Assembly (NCBI RefSeq): GCF_005491705.1
Contig: NZ_CP028092.1
Span: forward strand, 4,030,001 to 4,094,000
Source of the DNA: Pontibacter sp. SGAir0037
GTDB lineage: Bacteria; Bacteroidota; Bacteroidia; Cytophagales; Hymenobacteraceae
Direction: 5' to 3'
DNA length: 64,000 bases
Below the pieces are notes generated by a model that worked only from the letters and a program-made list of their open reading frames with translations, made no database searches and was not told the origin of the DNA. Made by a program: the position numbers and the translations under genes. This document shows, in pieces, positions 52,194 through 60,525 of the stretch. Every line of letters starts with the position of its first letter. Within the stretch, counting starts at the first letter, position 1.

Positions 52194-52268
52194 TTAGATG
52201 TTAGACTACAGATGTTAGACGCTAGATAAAATCAGCATTCATAATTTTTAATTCAGAATTCATAATTA
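52194..52268. repeat. Two heptad arrays upstream of the BatA gene (element F)
   Basis: Array F1 (52194-52228) has five 7-base units of the TTAGATG/TTAGACG type, matching the unit of element A. Array F2 (52237-52268) has four units of the ATTCATA/ATTCAGA type plus a partial one. The arrays do not complement each other and lie 10 bases before the TTG start of the BatA gene. Confidence 0.75.
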
Positions 52269-52278
52269 GCCTCTGAGA

Positions 52279-53796
52279 TTGTTCTTTTCTTCTCCATATT
52301 GGTTACTGGCAACATCGGCAATCTTGATTCCGATAGCGATACACCTGTGGAATAAGCGGCAGGGGAAAACAGTAAAAGTAGGAAGCCTGCGCTGGCTGGA
52401 GGCCTCGGCTAGCAAACAGTGGAGCAGTATAAAGCTGAATGACCTATGGCTCCTCCTCCTGCGGTGCACCATCGTTTTGTTATTAGCAATGGCGCTGGCT
52501 GCTCCATTTCTGGCAAAAGCACCCGCCTCGGCTGCAAGCAGGAAAGCTGTGTATGTAAGCCCGGAGTTACTCTACAGTACCTCCCTTAGCAAGATAGCAC
52601 CTGCCATAGATGCACTGCTCCTGAGAGGTTATAGTTTACACGAATATGCTCCTGGTTTTGCACCGCTACCACAGGCACAGTGGCAGGTCTTCATCAGCAA
52701 TCCAAAAGATTCGCTTGTAGCTGCGGGCAATCATTGGGGTTTATTACCAGCCTTAGCGCAGCAAAATCTGCAGCCACAAGACAGCGTCTGGCTATTTACC
52801 TCCGACCAGCAGCGGCATTTTATCGGAGCCCGACCAGCTGCTATCCCCGAAAACATCAACTGGATACCTGTTACGCTAGAAGCCTCTACAACCTGGATAC
52901 AAACAGCTGCCAGAAAAGGCCCAGACAGCTTACGCGTTGTATTAGGCCATAGCAATCACCAGCACACGTTCTTTAGCTCCTATACAACTGTGCTACCTGC
53001 CACAGGACAGTCTGTTGCCTTGCGTAAAAAGTACCAGCTACAGCTGGAGCAAAAAGGAGATAGCCTGTGGGTTAAATTAGATAACCCGCAGTCGGAGCGT
53101 GTGCCCGTGCTTGCCAGGCCACTGCGCTATACAGTTTATGCTGAAGAGAACCAGCAGACCGAAATGAAATACCTGCAAGCTGCTGTGCAGGCAATTAGCC
53201 ATTATACAGCCATTCCCATGGAATTGCAGCAAGTAGCAACACCTGATACAACCGCAACAATGGCCTTTTGGTTAAGGAAAGAGGCGGTTCCCACAGAGCT
53301 ACTGCAACAGGTAGAGCAAAAAGGTATGCAGTTGTGGTTACAGAGCAGCAAGGACTCCGGCACATCCACAGCAGCCACTTTTACAGCCGCAGCAGGCACT
53401 TCTATTCTAATCGAACAACTTAACACCAGCTATCCAAGAAGTGCATTCTCGCACTGGCAAACGGATAGCGGAGAGCCGCTACTGGCAGAGCTGCCCATGG
53501 GCCGTGGCAAAGTCTACTATTTCCAGAGCGGCTTCAGTCCTGCCTGGAGCGGGTTAGGCCAGCACCCGTTGCTGCCAGAGCTGCTGTTGCCCATCCTGCT
53601 ACCTAACAAGGCCTACACTAAATACGACATGCGCCTGCTAGCAGCGTTACAGTTTCGGCTACCGAAACAAGCCGTGGCAACCACACAGGAACCTGCAACA
53701 CAGCAGTACCCGCTTGCACATTGGCTGGTACTAGCCGCCTTTATTTTATTTATAGCCGAAAGAATAGTAGCCAACAGAAAAGCAAGTAAAGCCTAA
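52279..53796 (+). CDS. BatA-domain membrane protein
   Basis: The 505-residue protein has the BatA N-terminal region (FFSSPYWLLATSAILIPIAIHLWNKRQGKTVKVGSLRWLE, two membrane helices near 8-22 and 52-72) and a large periplasmic domain with a weak von Willebrand-like fold, ending with a helix (WLVLAAFILFIAERIVA). The family is coupled to MoxR and DUF58. TTG at 52279 is the start. It is directly followed by the DUF4175 gene with no gap (start at 53797). Confidence 0.88.
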   Translation: MFFSSPYWLLATSAILIPIAIHLWNKRQGKTVKVGSLRWLEASASKQWSSIKLNDLWLLLLRCTIVLLLAMALAAPFLAKAPASAASRKAVYVSPELLYSTSLSKIAPAIDALLLRGYSLHEYAPGFAPLPQAQWQVFISNPKDSLVAAGNHWGLLPALAQQNLQPQDSVWLFTSDQQRHFIGARPAAIPENINWIPVTLEASTTWIQTAARKGPDSLRVVLGHSNHQHTFFSSYTTVLPATGQSVALRKKYQLQLEQKGDSLWVKLDNPQSERVPVLARPLRYTVYAEENQQTEMKYLQAAVQAISHYTAIPMELQQVATPDTTATMAFWLRKEAVPTELLQQVEQKGMQLWLQSSKDSGTSTAATFTAAAGTSILIEQLNTSYPRSAFSHWQTDSGEPLLAELPMGRGKVYYFQSGFSPAWSGLGQHPLLPELLLPILLPNKAYTKYDMRLLAALQFRLPKQAVATTQEPATQQYPLAHWLVLAAFILFIAERIVANRKASKA

Positions 53797-55983
53797 ATGC
53801 ATATGCAGCACCAGGAAAACTATACCGCCCTAATCAGCATCCGCAGGAAGTATGTTCAGGCAAAACTGCTATTGTATAGTTTGCAGTCGCTGGCCCTGGC
53901 CTTGGTAGGTATAGCTATCCTGCTAAAGTGGGGGAGAGCACTTCCTGTAGCTACTGCTGCGGGAGCAGGTGTCTTGTTTGTGGCTGTAGGGTATGTTGCG
54001 TGGCGATGGCACAGGCTGCGCCAGGTAAACCTGCAGCAGGTAGCCCGCCACCTCGACCGAACCTACCCTCAACTGGAAGACAGCAGTGCACTTCTGCTAC
54101 AACCCGCCCAGAATCTTCATTTTCTGGCGCGCTTACAACAACAGAAAATAGGTGCCCGGGTAGCAGAACTGGTTACGCAACAGGAGAAAGTATACCAGAT
54201 AAAACCTACACTTAGCTACCTGAGCCTCGGTATAGCACTGGTACTTTCGGTCGGTATTATTTATCTGCCTGCTTCGCCGCTTACGTTTGCAGAACCGACG
54301 GCACCCATACAAATTGCTTTTCCTGATGTACCCGATAGCATAGCCAGCCCGGATGCAGCTTTAGCCATAGAAGAAGTGAAAATCCTGATTTCTCCGCCAG
54401 CTTATACCGGCAAAAAACCATATAAAGCGGATGCGCCCAACCTGCGGGTAGAGCAGGGGGCAAGGGTATCCTGGCAGGTGAAGACGAACCGACCTACGGC
54501 CACGCTGGAACTGATCCTGAACGAAACGACAACACTTAGAGCAGCCAATGAGCAAACTTTGCATCTGTTCTCCCAAACTTTTACACAGCCTGCACTTTAT
54601 CACTTCAACCTGAACGGGCAGAAATCGGCTTATTATACACTGGAAGTGATACCCGATGAAGCGCCTGCCATCCAGATAACTAAACCGGAGCAGTATACGG
54701 AGGTGCTTTTCGGGGAGGCACAGCAGGTAACATTGCAGGCACAGCTTTCGGATGATTATGGCATACGCGAAGCCAATATGGTGGCAACGGTTGCGAAAGG
54801 TACAGGCGAAGCTGTAAAATTCCGGGAAGAAAAGATCAAGCTTAGCTTAAGCGGCAATAACCGTGCTTACCAAGTAAACCAGACACTAGACCTGCAGCAA
54901 CTCGGCATGACGTATGGAGATGAGCTATACTTCTACCTGCAAGCCTGGGACAACCACAAAGGCTATACCCGCTCCGAGTCGTTTTTTGTTAAAATAGAAG
55001 ACACTACCATTGTAGAGAGCATGGATGATTTTGCTATGGGTGTTAATCCTGTGCCAGAATATTTCCGAAGTCAGCGCCAGATTATCATTGATACTGAAAA
55101 ACTGGTAAAGGAACAGAAAGGCATGGCCCGCACTGCTTTTGAAAATAAATCGGATGCTATCGGCGTGGATCAGAAGCTGCTCCGGTTACGCTACGGCAAG
55201 TTTTTAGGAGAAGAGTTTGAATCGGGCATTGGTCCGGGAGGTGGTATACCCGAAGGAGAAGCCGGACACCATGCAGGCGATGGGCATGATCATCCGGAAT
55301 TTAAAAATCAAAATAGCGCAGAAGCACTGCTAGACCCTTACATGCACAAGCATGACCAGGAAGAGGCTGCCACTTTTTTTGAGCCTGCCGTAAAAGTAAA
55401 ATTAAAAGGAGCCCTGGCACAGATGTGGGAGGCAGAGCTGCGGCTCCGGACACACAAACCGAAAGAGGCCTTACCTTTTGAATATAAAGCACTGCGTATG
55501 CTGAAAGAGGTGCAGCAAAGCACCCGCGCCTATGCGGCTAAAACAGGTTTTGAAGCACCACCCCTAAAGGAACAGGAAAAACGGTTGACCGGCGAGCTAA
55601 CTAAAATTACGGCTCCATCGGGAAAGCGTTCTGTTGAGGCAAAAGTAACGTTGCCTTATACCAGAGCTGCTCTGCAATGGCTGGAGAAACAAAAGCAGTC
55701 CAGAAGCTATACTACCACAGATGCCAGTTTACTGGAGCGGGCAGGGCAGGAGCTTGCCCAGGAGGCCCTGCACAAACCGGGCCGTTACCTCCGGGCCATG
55801 CAGGACCTGCGTACACTTATCCAGGATGTGCGCCAAAATAAAGCTTTGTGCCGCCACTGCCTGGCCAGCATAGAGCAGGCATGGTACGAATTGCTACCTC
55901 CTGCCAAAGCAACGCCTCAAAAGCAAAGCACCAGCCGCAGCAGTTTATCACAACATTACCTCAACCAGCTAAAGTCTATTTAA
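53797..55983 (+). CDS. DUF4175 family large membrane protein
   Basis: The 728-residue protein has membrane helices near 26-45, 50-68 and 144-162, and a large extracytoplasmic region with a beta-rich part (VEEVKILISPPAYTGKKPYKADAPNLRVEQGARVSW) and long helices (KVTLPYTRAALQWLEKQ). DUF4175 proteins are standard members of this cluster, probably mechanically coupling BatA-type domains to the envelope. It starts at the base after the preceding stop codon, so the two are coupled. Function is unknown. Confidence 0.85.
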   Translation: MHMQHQENYTALISIRRKYVQAKLLLYSLQSLALALVGIAILLKWGRALPVATAAGAGVLFVAVGYVAWRWHRLRQVNLQQVARHLDRTYPQLEDSSALLLQPAQNLHFLARLQQQKIGARVAELVTQQEKVYQIKPTLSYLSLGIALVLSVGIIYLPASPLTFAEPTAPIQIAFPDVPDSIASPDAALAIEEVKILISPPAYTGKKPYKADAPNLRVEQGARVSWQVKTNRPTATLELILNETTTLRAANEQTLHLFSQTFTQPALYHFNLNGQKSAYYTLEVIPDEAPAIQITKPEQYTEVLFGEAQQVTLQAQLSDDYGIREANMVATVAKGTGEAVKFREEKIKLSLSGNNRAYQVNQTLDLQQLGMTYGDELYFYLQAWDNHKGYTRSESFFVKIEDTTIVESMDDFAMGVNPVPEYFRSQRQIIIDTEKLVKEQKGMARTAFENKSDAIGVDQKLLRLRYGKFLGEEFESGIGPGGGIPEGEAGHHAGDGHDHPEFKNQNSAEALLDPYMHKHDQEEAATFFEPAVKVKLKGALAQMWEAELRLRTHKPKEALPFEYKALRMLKEVQQSTRAYAAKTGFEAPPLKEQEKRLTGELTKITAPSGKRSVEAKVTLPYTRAALQWLEKQKQSRSYTTTDASLLERAGQELAQEALHKPGRYLRAMQDLRTLIQDVRQNKALCRHCLASIEQAWYELLPPAKATPQKQSTSRSSLSQHYLNQLKSI

Positions 55984-55986
55984 AAC

Positions 55987-57801
55987 GTGCTCCCTCACCT
56001 CCCTCCATACCTCACCTGGTTTGTTGCAGCTATAGTTATACTGCTACTCATTTGGCTGGCCTGGCGACGGCCGAACAGGCGGCATCTTATCTGGCGGGTT
56101 GCAGCCAGCATAGTAGCGGGCGCGTCATTGGTTTGTTTGTTGTTCCCGCCTACTTACCAAAAAGCTATAGATCCTGCCACAGCTATTCTGCTTACAGAGA
56201 ACTATAACCAGGACACACTAAATACTTTAGTAGAACATACTAACGCTTCGCCCTTGCTTTTCAGCTATAAAGCAAAGGCTTCCCGTGGTGCAACACCTGT
56301 TCCTGATCTGTATACTTTACGGCAACAGCAGCCTGGTCTGCAAACCATTCACCTGTTGGGGCAGGGCCTGGAAACACAGCAACTGGAGGCATTAAAGGGG
56401 CTACAGCTTGTCCCTCATCTAAACACAGCACCAGCTGGCATATACGCTTTGCATTGGCCTGAAAGCGTAAAAGCAGGAGAGGCTCTTGTCGTGGCAGGCA
56501 GGTTTAAAGGCACAAGCACAAAAGCTACCTTATATTTACAAGCTGCAGGAACACTGCAAGACTCAACAGCAATGGCAGGAGACAGCTCTACCACCTTTAA
56601 ACTGCGCTTTATCCCAAAGCAAAAAGGCCTTTTTGTTTACAATATTCTATCTAAAGAAGAGGAGCACCCTGATACAATTGGGCAGATACCTGTGCTGGTG
56701 GAAGAACCAACAGCATTGCGGGTATTACTGTTGGCTGCTGCACCGCTCTTTGAGTTCAGGTTTCTGAAAGATTACCTAGCACAGCAGCAGCACCAGGTAG
56801 CCATTCGCACTTCTGTCAGCAAAGACATCAGCCAGAGCGAGTGGCTCAACATGCCTCAAACCAGCCTGGAAAAGCTAACTCCCGCTTTGCTACAGAAGTT
56901 TGACATTGTTATTACGGAGCCGGAACTACTGCAAAAGCTAACACAGGCAGAAAGAACCGCACTGCAAAAAGCTGTTTCCGAGTCTGGCTTGGGTGTGCTA
57001 ACCATCGCAGGTGAACAAATTAACCGCAGCTCCGCCACTTCCTTTTTCACTTCTTTCGGGGCCAGGCGCGTAGGGCAACAGGATACCCGAACAACACGGG
57101 CTTCGTGGGCTACCCTACAGGCAACACTTACAGCCTTGCCTTTTGCCTTTGTGAAAGATGATGCTGTTTCAGCCATTGTAGAAGACCAAAACGGATTGCT
57201 TTTGGCGGCAGGCAGAAAAGCCGGTTGGGGAACAGTCGCTGTTACGGCAATACCACAGACATTTCAGTGGCAGCTAGAGAGCAAACAGAGCACCTATAAC
57301 AGCTATTGGGCACATGTATTATCTGCTGTCGCCAGAAAAGAAGTAAAAGAATCCTTTTGGCAGCTTCTGCCTTCCCGTATCCCGAAGCCAAACCAGCCAC
57401 TTACGCTGGCTTATACAAACTATGCGCTTGCAGGCGCTTCCGGCGTACCAGCAGCAACTATCCTTAGCCTGGCTGATTCTTCCAAAGCAAATCCTTCTTT
57501 TGCCCAGGACGCCATGCAGCCGGAGCGGTTTACAACCACTTTCTGGCCGCGGCAGTCAGGATGGCATAAAGCCGAAGCTCCCGAAGCCGAGCCTTATTAT
57601 TTCTATGTACAGGACACCACCTCCTGGAAATTTGCGGATTTACAGGCAAAACAGGAAGCTGTAGCTGCTTTTATAGCCCAGCAGCATGTTGTTTCTGCTG
57701 CTACACCTTTAGCCTATACTAAAGAAACCATTCCGCTTATCTGGTTTTTCTGTTTGTTTGTAATGAGCAGTGGTTTTTTATGGTTAGAGGAGAAGCTGTA
57801 G
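55987..57801 (+). CDS. Large membrane protein at the end of the MoxR cluster
   Basis: The 604-residue protein starts with GTG, 3 bases after the DUF4175 stop. It has two N-terminal membrane helices (about 8-25 and 34-52) and a last one (LIWFFCLFVMSSGFLWL). The middle contains a glutamine-amidotransferase-like segment (ALRVLLLAAAPLFEFRFLKDYLAQQQHQVAIRT and DIVITEPELLQKL), typical of the last gene of such clusters. I know the type but not a confirmed function. It probably works with the preceding membrane proteins in the periplasm. Confidence 0.8.
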   Translation: MLPHLPPYLTWFVAAIVILLLIWLAWRRPNRRHLIWRVAASIVAGASLVCLLFPPTYQKAIDPATAILLTENYNQDTLNTLVEHTNASPLLFSYKAKASRGATPVPDLYTLRQQQPGLQTIHLLGQGLETQQLEALKGLQLVPHLNTAPAGIYALHWPESVKAGEALVVAGRFKGTSTKATLYLQAAGTLQDSTAMAGDSSTTFKLRFIPKQKGLFVYNILSKEEEHPDTIGQIPVLVEEPTALRVLLLAAAPLFEFRFLKDYLAQQQHQVAIRTSVSKDISQSEWLNMPQTSLEKLTPALLQKFDIVITEPELLQKLTQAERTALQKAVSESGLGVLTIAGEQINRSSATSFFTSFGARRVGQQDTRTTRASWATLQATLTALPFAFVKDDAVSAIVEDQNGLLLAAGRKAGWGTVAVTAIPQTFQWQLESKQSTYNSYWAHVLSAVARKEVKESFWQLLPSRIPKPNQPLTLAYTNYALAGASGVPAATILSLADSSKANPSFAQDAMQPERFTTTFWPRQSGWHKAEAPEAEPYYFYVQDTTSWKFADLQAKQEAVAAFIAQQHVVSAATPLAYTKETIPLIWFFCLFVMSSGFLWLEEKL

Positions 57802-57943
57802 CAGTTCGCTTAATCTTATGCTGAGGCTTACTTGCTCAAAACACCTCATAATGCGCGCAGTTCCTGTGAGCGTCTGCTCCATTTCAGCCCTTTCTCTTAA
57901 GCCTTTTACTTCAGCTAAAAAAGCTTAGGAGAGAAGTATACAC

Positions 57944-59386
57944 TTACAATTTCAAGCTAATGCCATAATGATCTTTCAGCACCCTTCTGGCGGCATAAAA
58001 ACCACACATACCATGCACACCTGCACCGGGCGGAGTAGAAGAGGAGCAGATATAAACATCTGAAAGCGGCGTGGAATAAGGAGATATTCTGATGGCTGGT
58101 CTGGTGAAAAGCTGCCGGAGATCGGTTACGCCGCCTGTAATATCACCTGCTATATAGTTGGCGTTATAGGCATTTACTTCAGCTGTGTGCATGGTATGCC
58201 TTTCCAGGATAACATCTTTAAAACCTGGCGCAAAAGATTCGATCTGGTTTTCGATGGCAGCAGTCATATCCAGCGTAGAGCCTTTCGGCACATGGCAATA
58301 CGCCCAGCCTGTATGCTTCCCTTCCGGGGCCCTGGTGGCATCAAACAAACTGTGCTGCGACAGTAGGATGTACGGCTTCTCTGAGTGTTTCCCCTCCCAT
58401 GCCTCCCGCTCCGAGATAGCTATTTCTTCTATAGTCCCTCCGATATGCACGGTGCCTGCCTTGTTGCAATCAGCTGCTTTAAACGGTATAGGCTCGCTGA
58501 GGGCATAGTCTATTTTAAAGATGCCCGGCCCATAACGGTAATTTTCCAGCTGTTTTTTGTAGAGCGTTGGAAATTTCAGTCCCTGGATCTGCAGCAGTTG
58601 CCGGGGCGTGATATCGAAAAGTTTAATTTTGGCAAACTCCAGTTCCTGCATAGCAGTAACCGGATGGTCTGTTTCTACTTCACCGCCTATAGATCTGAAG
58701 TAGGAAACCAAGGCATCTGCCAGCTTCTGTGTTCCTCCCTTCGGGAAAGGCCAGCCATATTTGTGCCCCACCACCGCCAGCACCAGGCCAATAGCAGAGG
58801 TAATGCCATGCTCTAAGGGTCTGACAGAGTGAGCCGCCAATCCGGCCAATAAGCCTTTGGCATATTGCTCTTTAAATAATCGGTTTGCTAAGCCTGTAGC
58901 TGATTGCAAAGCATTTAAGCCGAACTTAGCCAAATCAATGGGGTGCTTCGGAAATGGGTTAAGAGGGCCCAAGAGATCTGGACCAATATTTTCCCAGGTT
59001 TCTGCCAATGGCTTCATAAACCTGATATAAGTATCTCCATCTACTCCCAACGAAGCTGCTGTTCTACTAAACGATTGGCTCATTACGGCTGCTTCTCCAT
59101 TTAGAAAAGGATGCGCTAAGGCCAGTTCAGGATTAACCCACTCAAGCCCATGCTCCTGCAGTGGTAGCGAGTTGAAGAAAGGAGAGTAGATGCCCATAGG
59201 ATGTACTGCCGAGCACACATCATGCACAAAACCCGGTAGTGTAAGCGGCATAGAGCGCATTCCTCCGCCCGGTGTAGGCTTTGCCTCTATTACCTTAACA
59301 GCTAAGCCCTTTTGTTGCAAGGCAATGGCTGCTGCTAGTCCGTTAGGTCCTGAGCCAACTACAACAGCATCAAATCTTGAATTCAT
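57944..59386 (-). CDS. FAD-dependent oxidoreductase, phytoene-desaturase-like
   Basis: The 480-residue protein has the FAD-binding loop VVGSGPNGLAAAIAL (G11, G13, G16), the PTPGGGMRS motif and a C-terminal SSTPPGAGVHGMCGFYAAR segment that binds the flavin. The family includes CrtI-type carotenoid desaturases and retinol saturase-like enzymes. No crtB or other carotenoid gene is near, so the substrate is open. It stands alone between two convergent units. Confidence 0.85.
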   Translation of the reverse strand: MNSRFDAVVVGSGPNGLAAAIALQQKGLAVKVIEAKPTPGGGMRSMPLTLPGFVHDVCSAVHPMGIYSPFFNSLPLQEHGLEWVNPELALAHPFLNGEAAVMSQSFSRTAASLGVDGDTYIRFMKPLAETWENIGPDLLGPLNPFPKHPIDLAKFGLNALQSATGLANRLFKEQYAKGLLAGLAAHSVRPLEHGITSAIGLVLAVVGHKYGWPFPKGGTQKLADALVSYFRSIGGEVETDHPVTAMQELEFAKIKLFDITPRQLLQIQGLKFPTLYKKQLENYRYGPGIFKIDYALSEPIPFKAADCNKAGTVHIGGTIEEIAISEREAWEGKHSEKPYILLSQHSLFDATRAPEGKHTGWAYCHVPKGSTLDMTAAIENQIESFAPGFKDVILERHTMHTAEVNAYNANYIAGDITGGVTDLRQLFTRPAIRISPYSTPLSDVYICSSSTPPGAGVHGMCGFYAARRVLKDHYGISLKL

Positions 59387-59554
59387 TATAAGCTACGTCT
59401 TTCCGGGAGATGATAAGTAAATTTTCGCTACAACTATAGTTAGTTGCATTCATTCTTACAGTTCAACTTTAAAAAGTATATAAAGTTTTAGAGCCGGCAC
59501 AGAATTTAACGTTAAAGAAAATTCTGTGCCGGCCCTCTGTAGGCTGCTTTTATT

Positions 59555-60520
59555 TTACCACACCCACTGAGGGCAGATAATCCTTCTGTCGTTCAGGAGT
59601 TTAAATCCAATAACAACTTCATGTGTTCCGGAATTAACCCTGTTTAGGTTAGAGATGGAGGCATCGTAAGAATAACCTATGTCCAGCACCGGGCTCACGT
59701 AAAAACCTACCATTCCTACCAGGGCATCTTTGTGCCTGTAAGAGGCCCCTACCCAAAAGCGTTCATCATACAGGGCGCGCAGGTTAAAATCCACCATAGT
59801 AGGGCTTGGGTTAGCCATTTTCACCATTACAGACGGAATCAGATCTACCTTATAGAGTGCTGCAAAACGGTAACTGCCCGTTACAAAGTAGTGGCGTTGC
59901 AAATCTAAAGCAGCCTCTTCGATCTCCACAGACTGAAAGCTGGCAGGATCCTGTAATAGTTGCGCTCCCGCTATCCCAACCGAGAAATTCTTAGAATAAA
60001 CCCACAGCCCCAGACTTAGATCGAACATATTCTTGTTGATGTTGCCTCCGCCAGCTAAAGGGTCAGGCGTATCGCGATAAAACTGTAGCTCAGATGTATT
60101 GATTGAATTTCGGATTAAACCCGCTGCTACACCCGCTGAAGCATTAATGGTGTTTGTTAAGGGCAGGTGGTAAGCGTACGTTCCGGAAATACCTGTACGC
60201 CGTAGCGGCCCTGTTTTATCGGTATGTACCACTGCACCTACACCATGATGCGCCAGTGCTTTATGAAATTTATTGCTGGCCGCTCCCTTATTAATAGGCG
60301 CATGCGCTGTAACATAGTAAGTAGTAGGAGCTCCATCAATACCAACCCATTGCCTCCTGTTACTTACCCTTATATCGGCATAGTCTTCTATACCACTCAG
60401 GGCCGGGTTCATCAGGAAATTGTTGAGCATGTACTGGCTTAATTGCGGGCGCTGTTGTGCCTGCACCTGCCATGATGCAATAGAGAGCAGTGATATAACC
60501 AACAGGCATAATTTTCTCAT
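59555..60520 (-). CDS. Type IX secretion membrane protein, PorP/SprF family (second copy)
   Basis: The 321-residue protein has a signal peptide to about residue 21 and the family start QQRPQLSQYMLNNFLMNPALSGIEDYADIRVSNRRQWVGIDGAPTTYYVTAHAPI, followed by a barrel. It starts 5 bases after the stop of a CHU_C cargo gene on the same strand, repeating the arrangement at 5152-9598. No OmpA-type anchor follows here. It is likely the secretion partner of the 935-residue adhesin. Confidence 0.92.
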   Translation of the reverse strand: MRKLCLLVISLLSIASWQVQAQQRPQLSQYMLNNFLMNPALSGIEDYADIRVSNRRQWVGIDGAPTTYYVTAHAPINKGAASNKFHKALAHHGVGAVVHTDKTGPLRRTGISGTYAYHLPLTNTINASAGVAAGLIRNSINTSELQFYRDTPDPLAGGGNINKNMFDLSLGLWVYSKNFSVGIAGAQLLQDPASFQSVEIEEAALDLQRHYFVTGSYRFAALYKVDLIPSVMVKMANPSPTMVDFNLRALYDERFWVGASYRHKDALVGMVGFYVSPVLDIGYSYDASISNLNRVNSGTHEVVIGFKLLNDRRIICPQWVW

Positions 60521-60525
60521 AATTG

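Noticed and set aside
57944..59386. Carotenoid biosynthesis gene crtI
   Set aside because: The family is right, but there is no crtB, crtY or crtZ nearby and the group contains many non-carotenoid enzymes, so no symbol is given.
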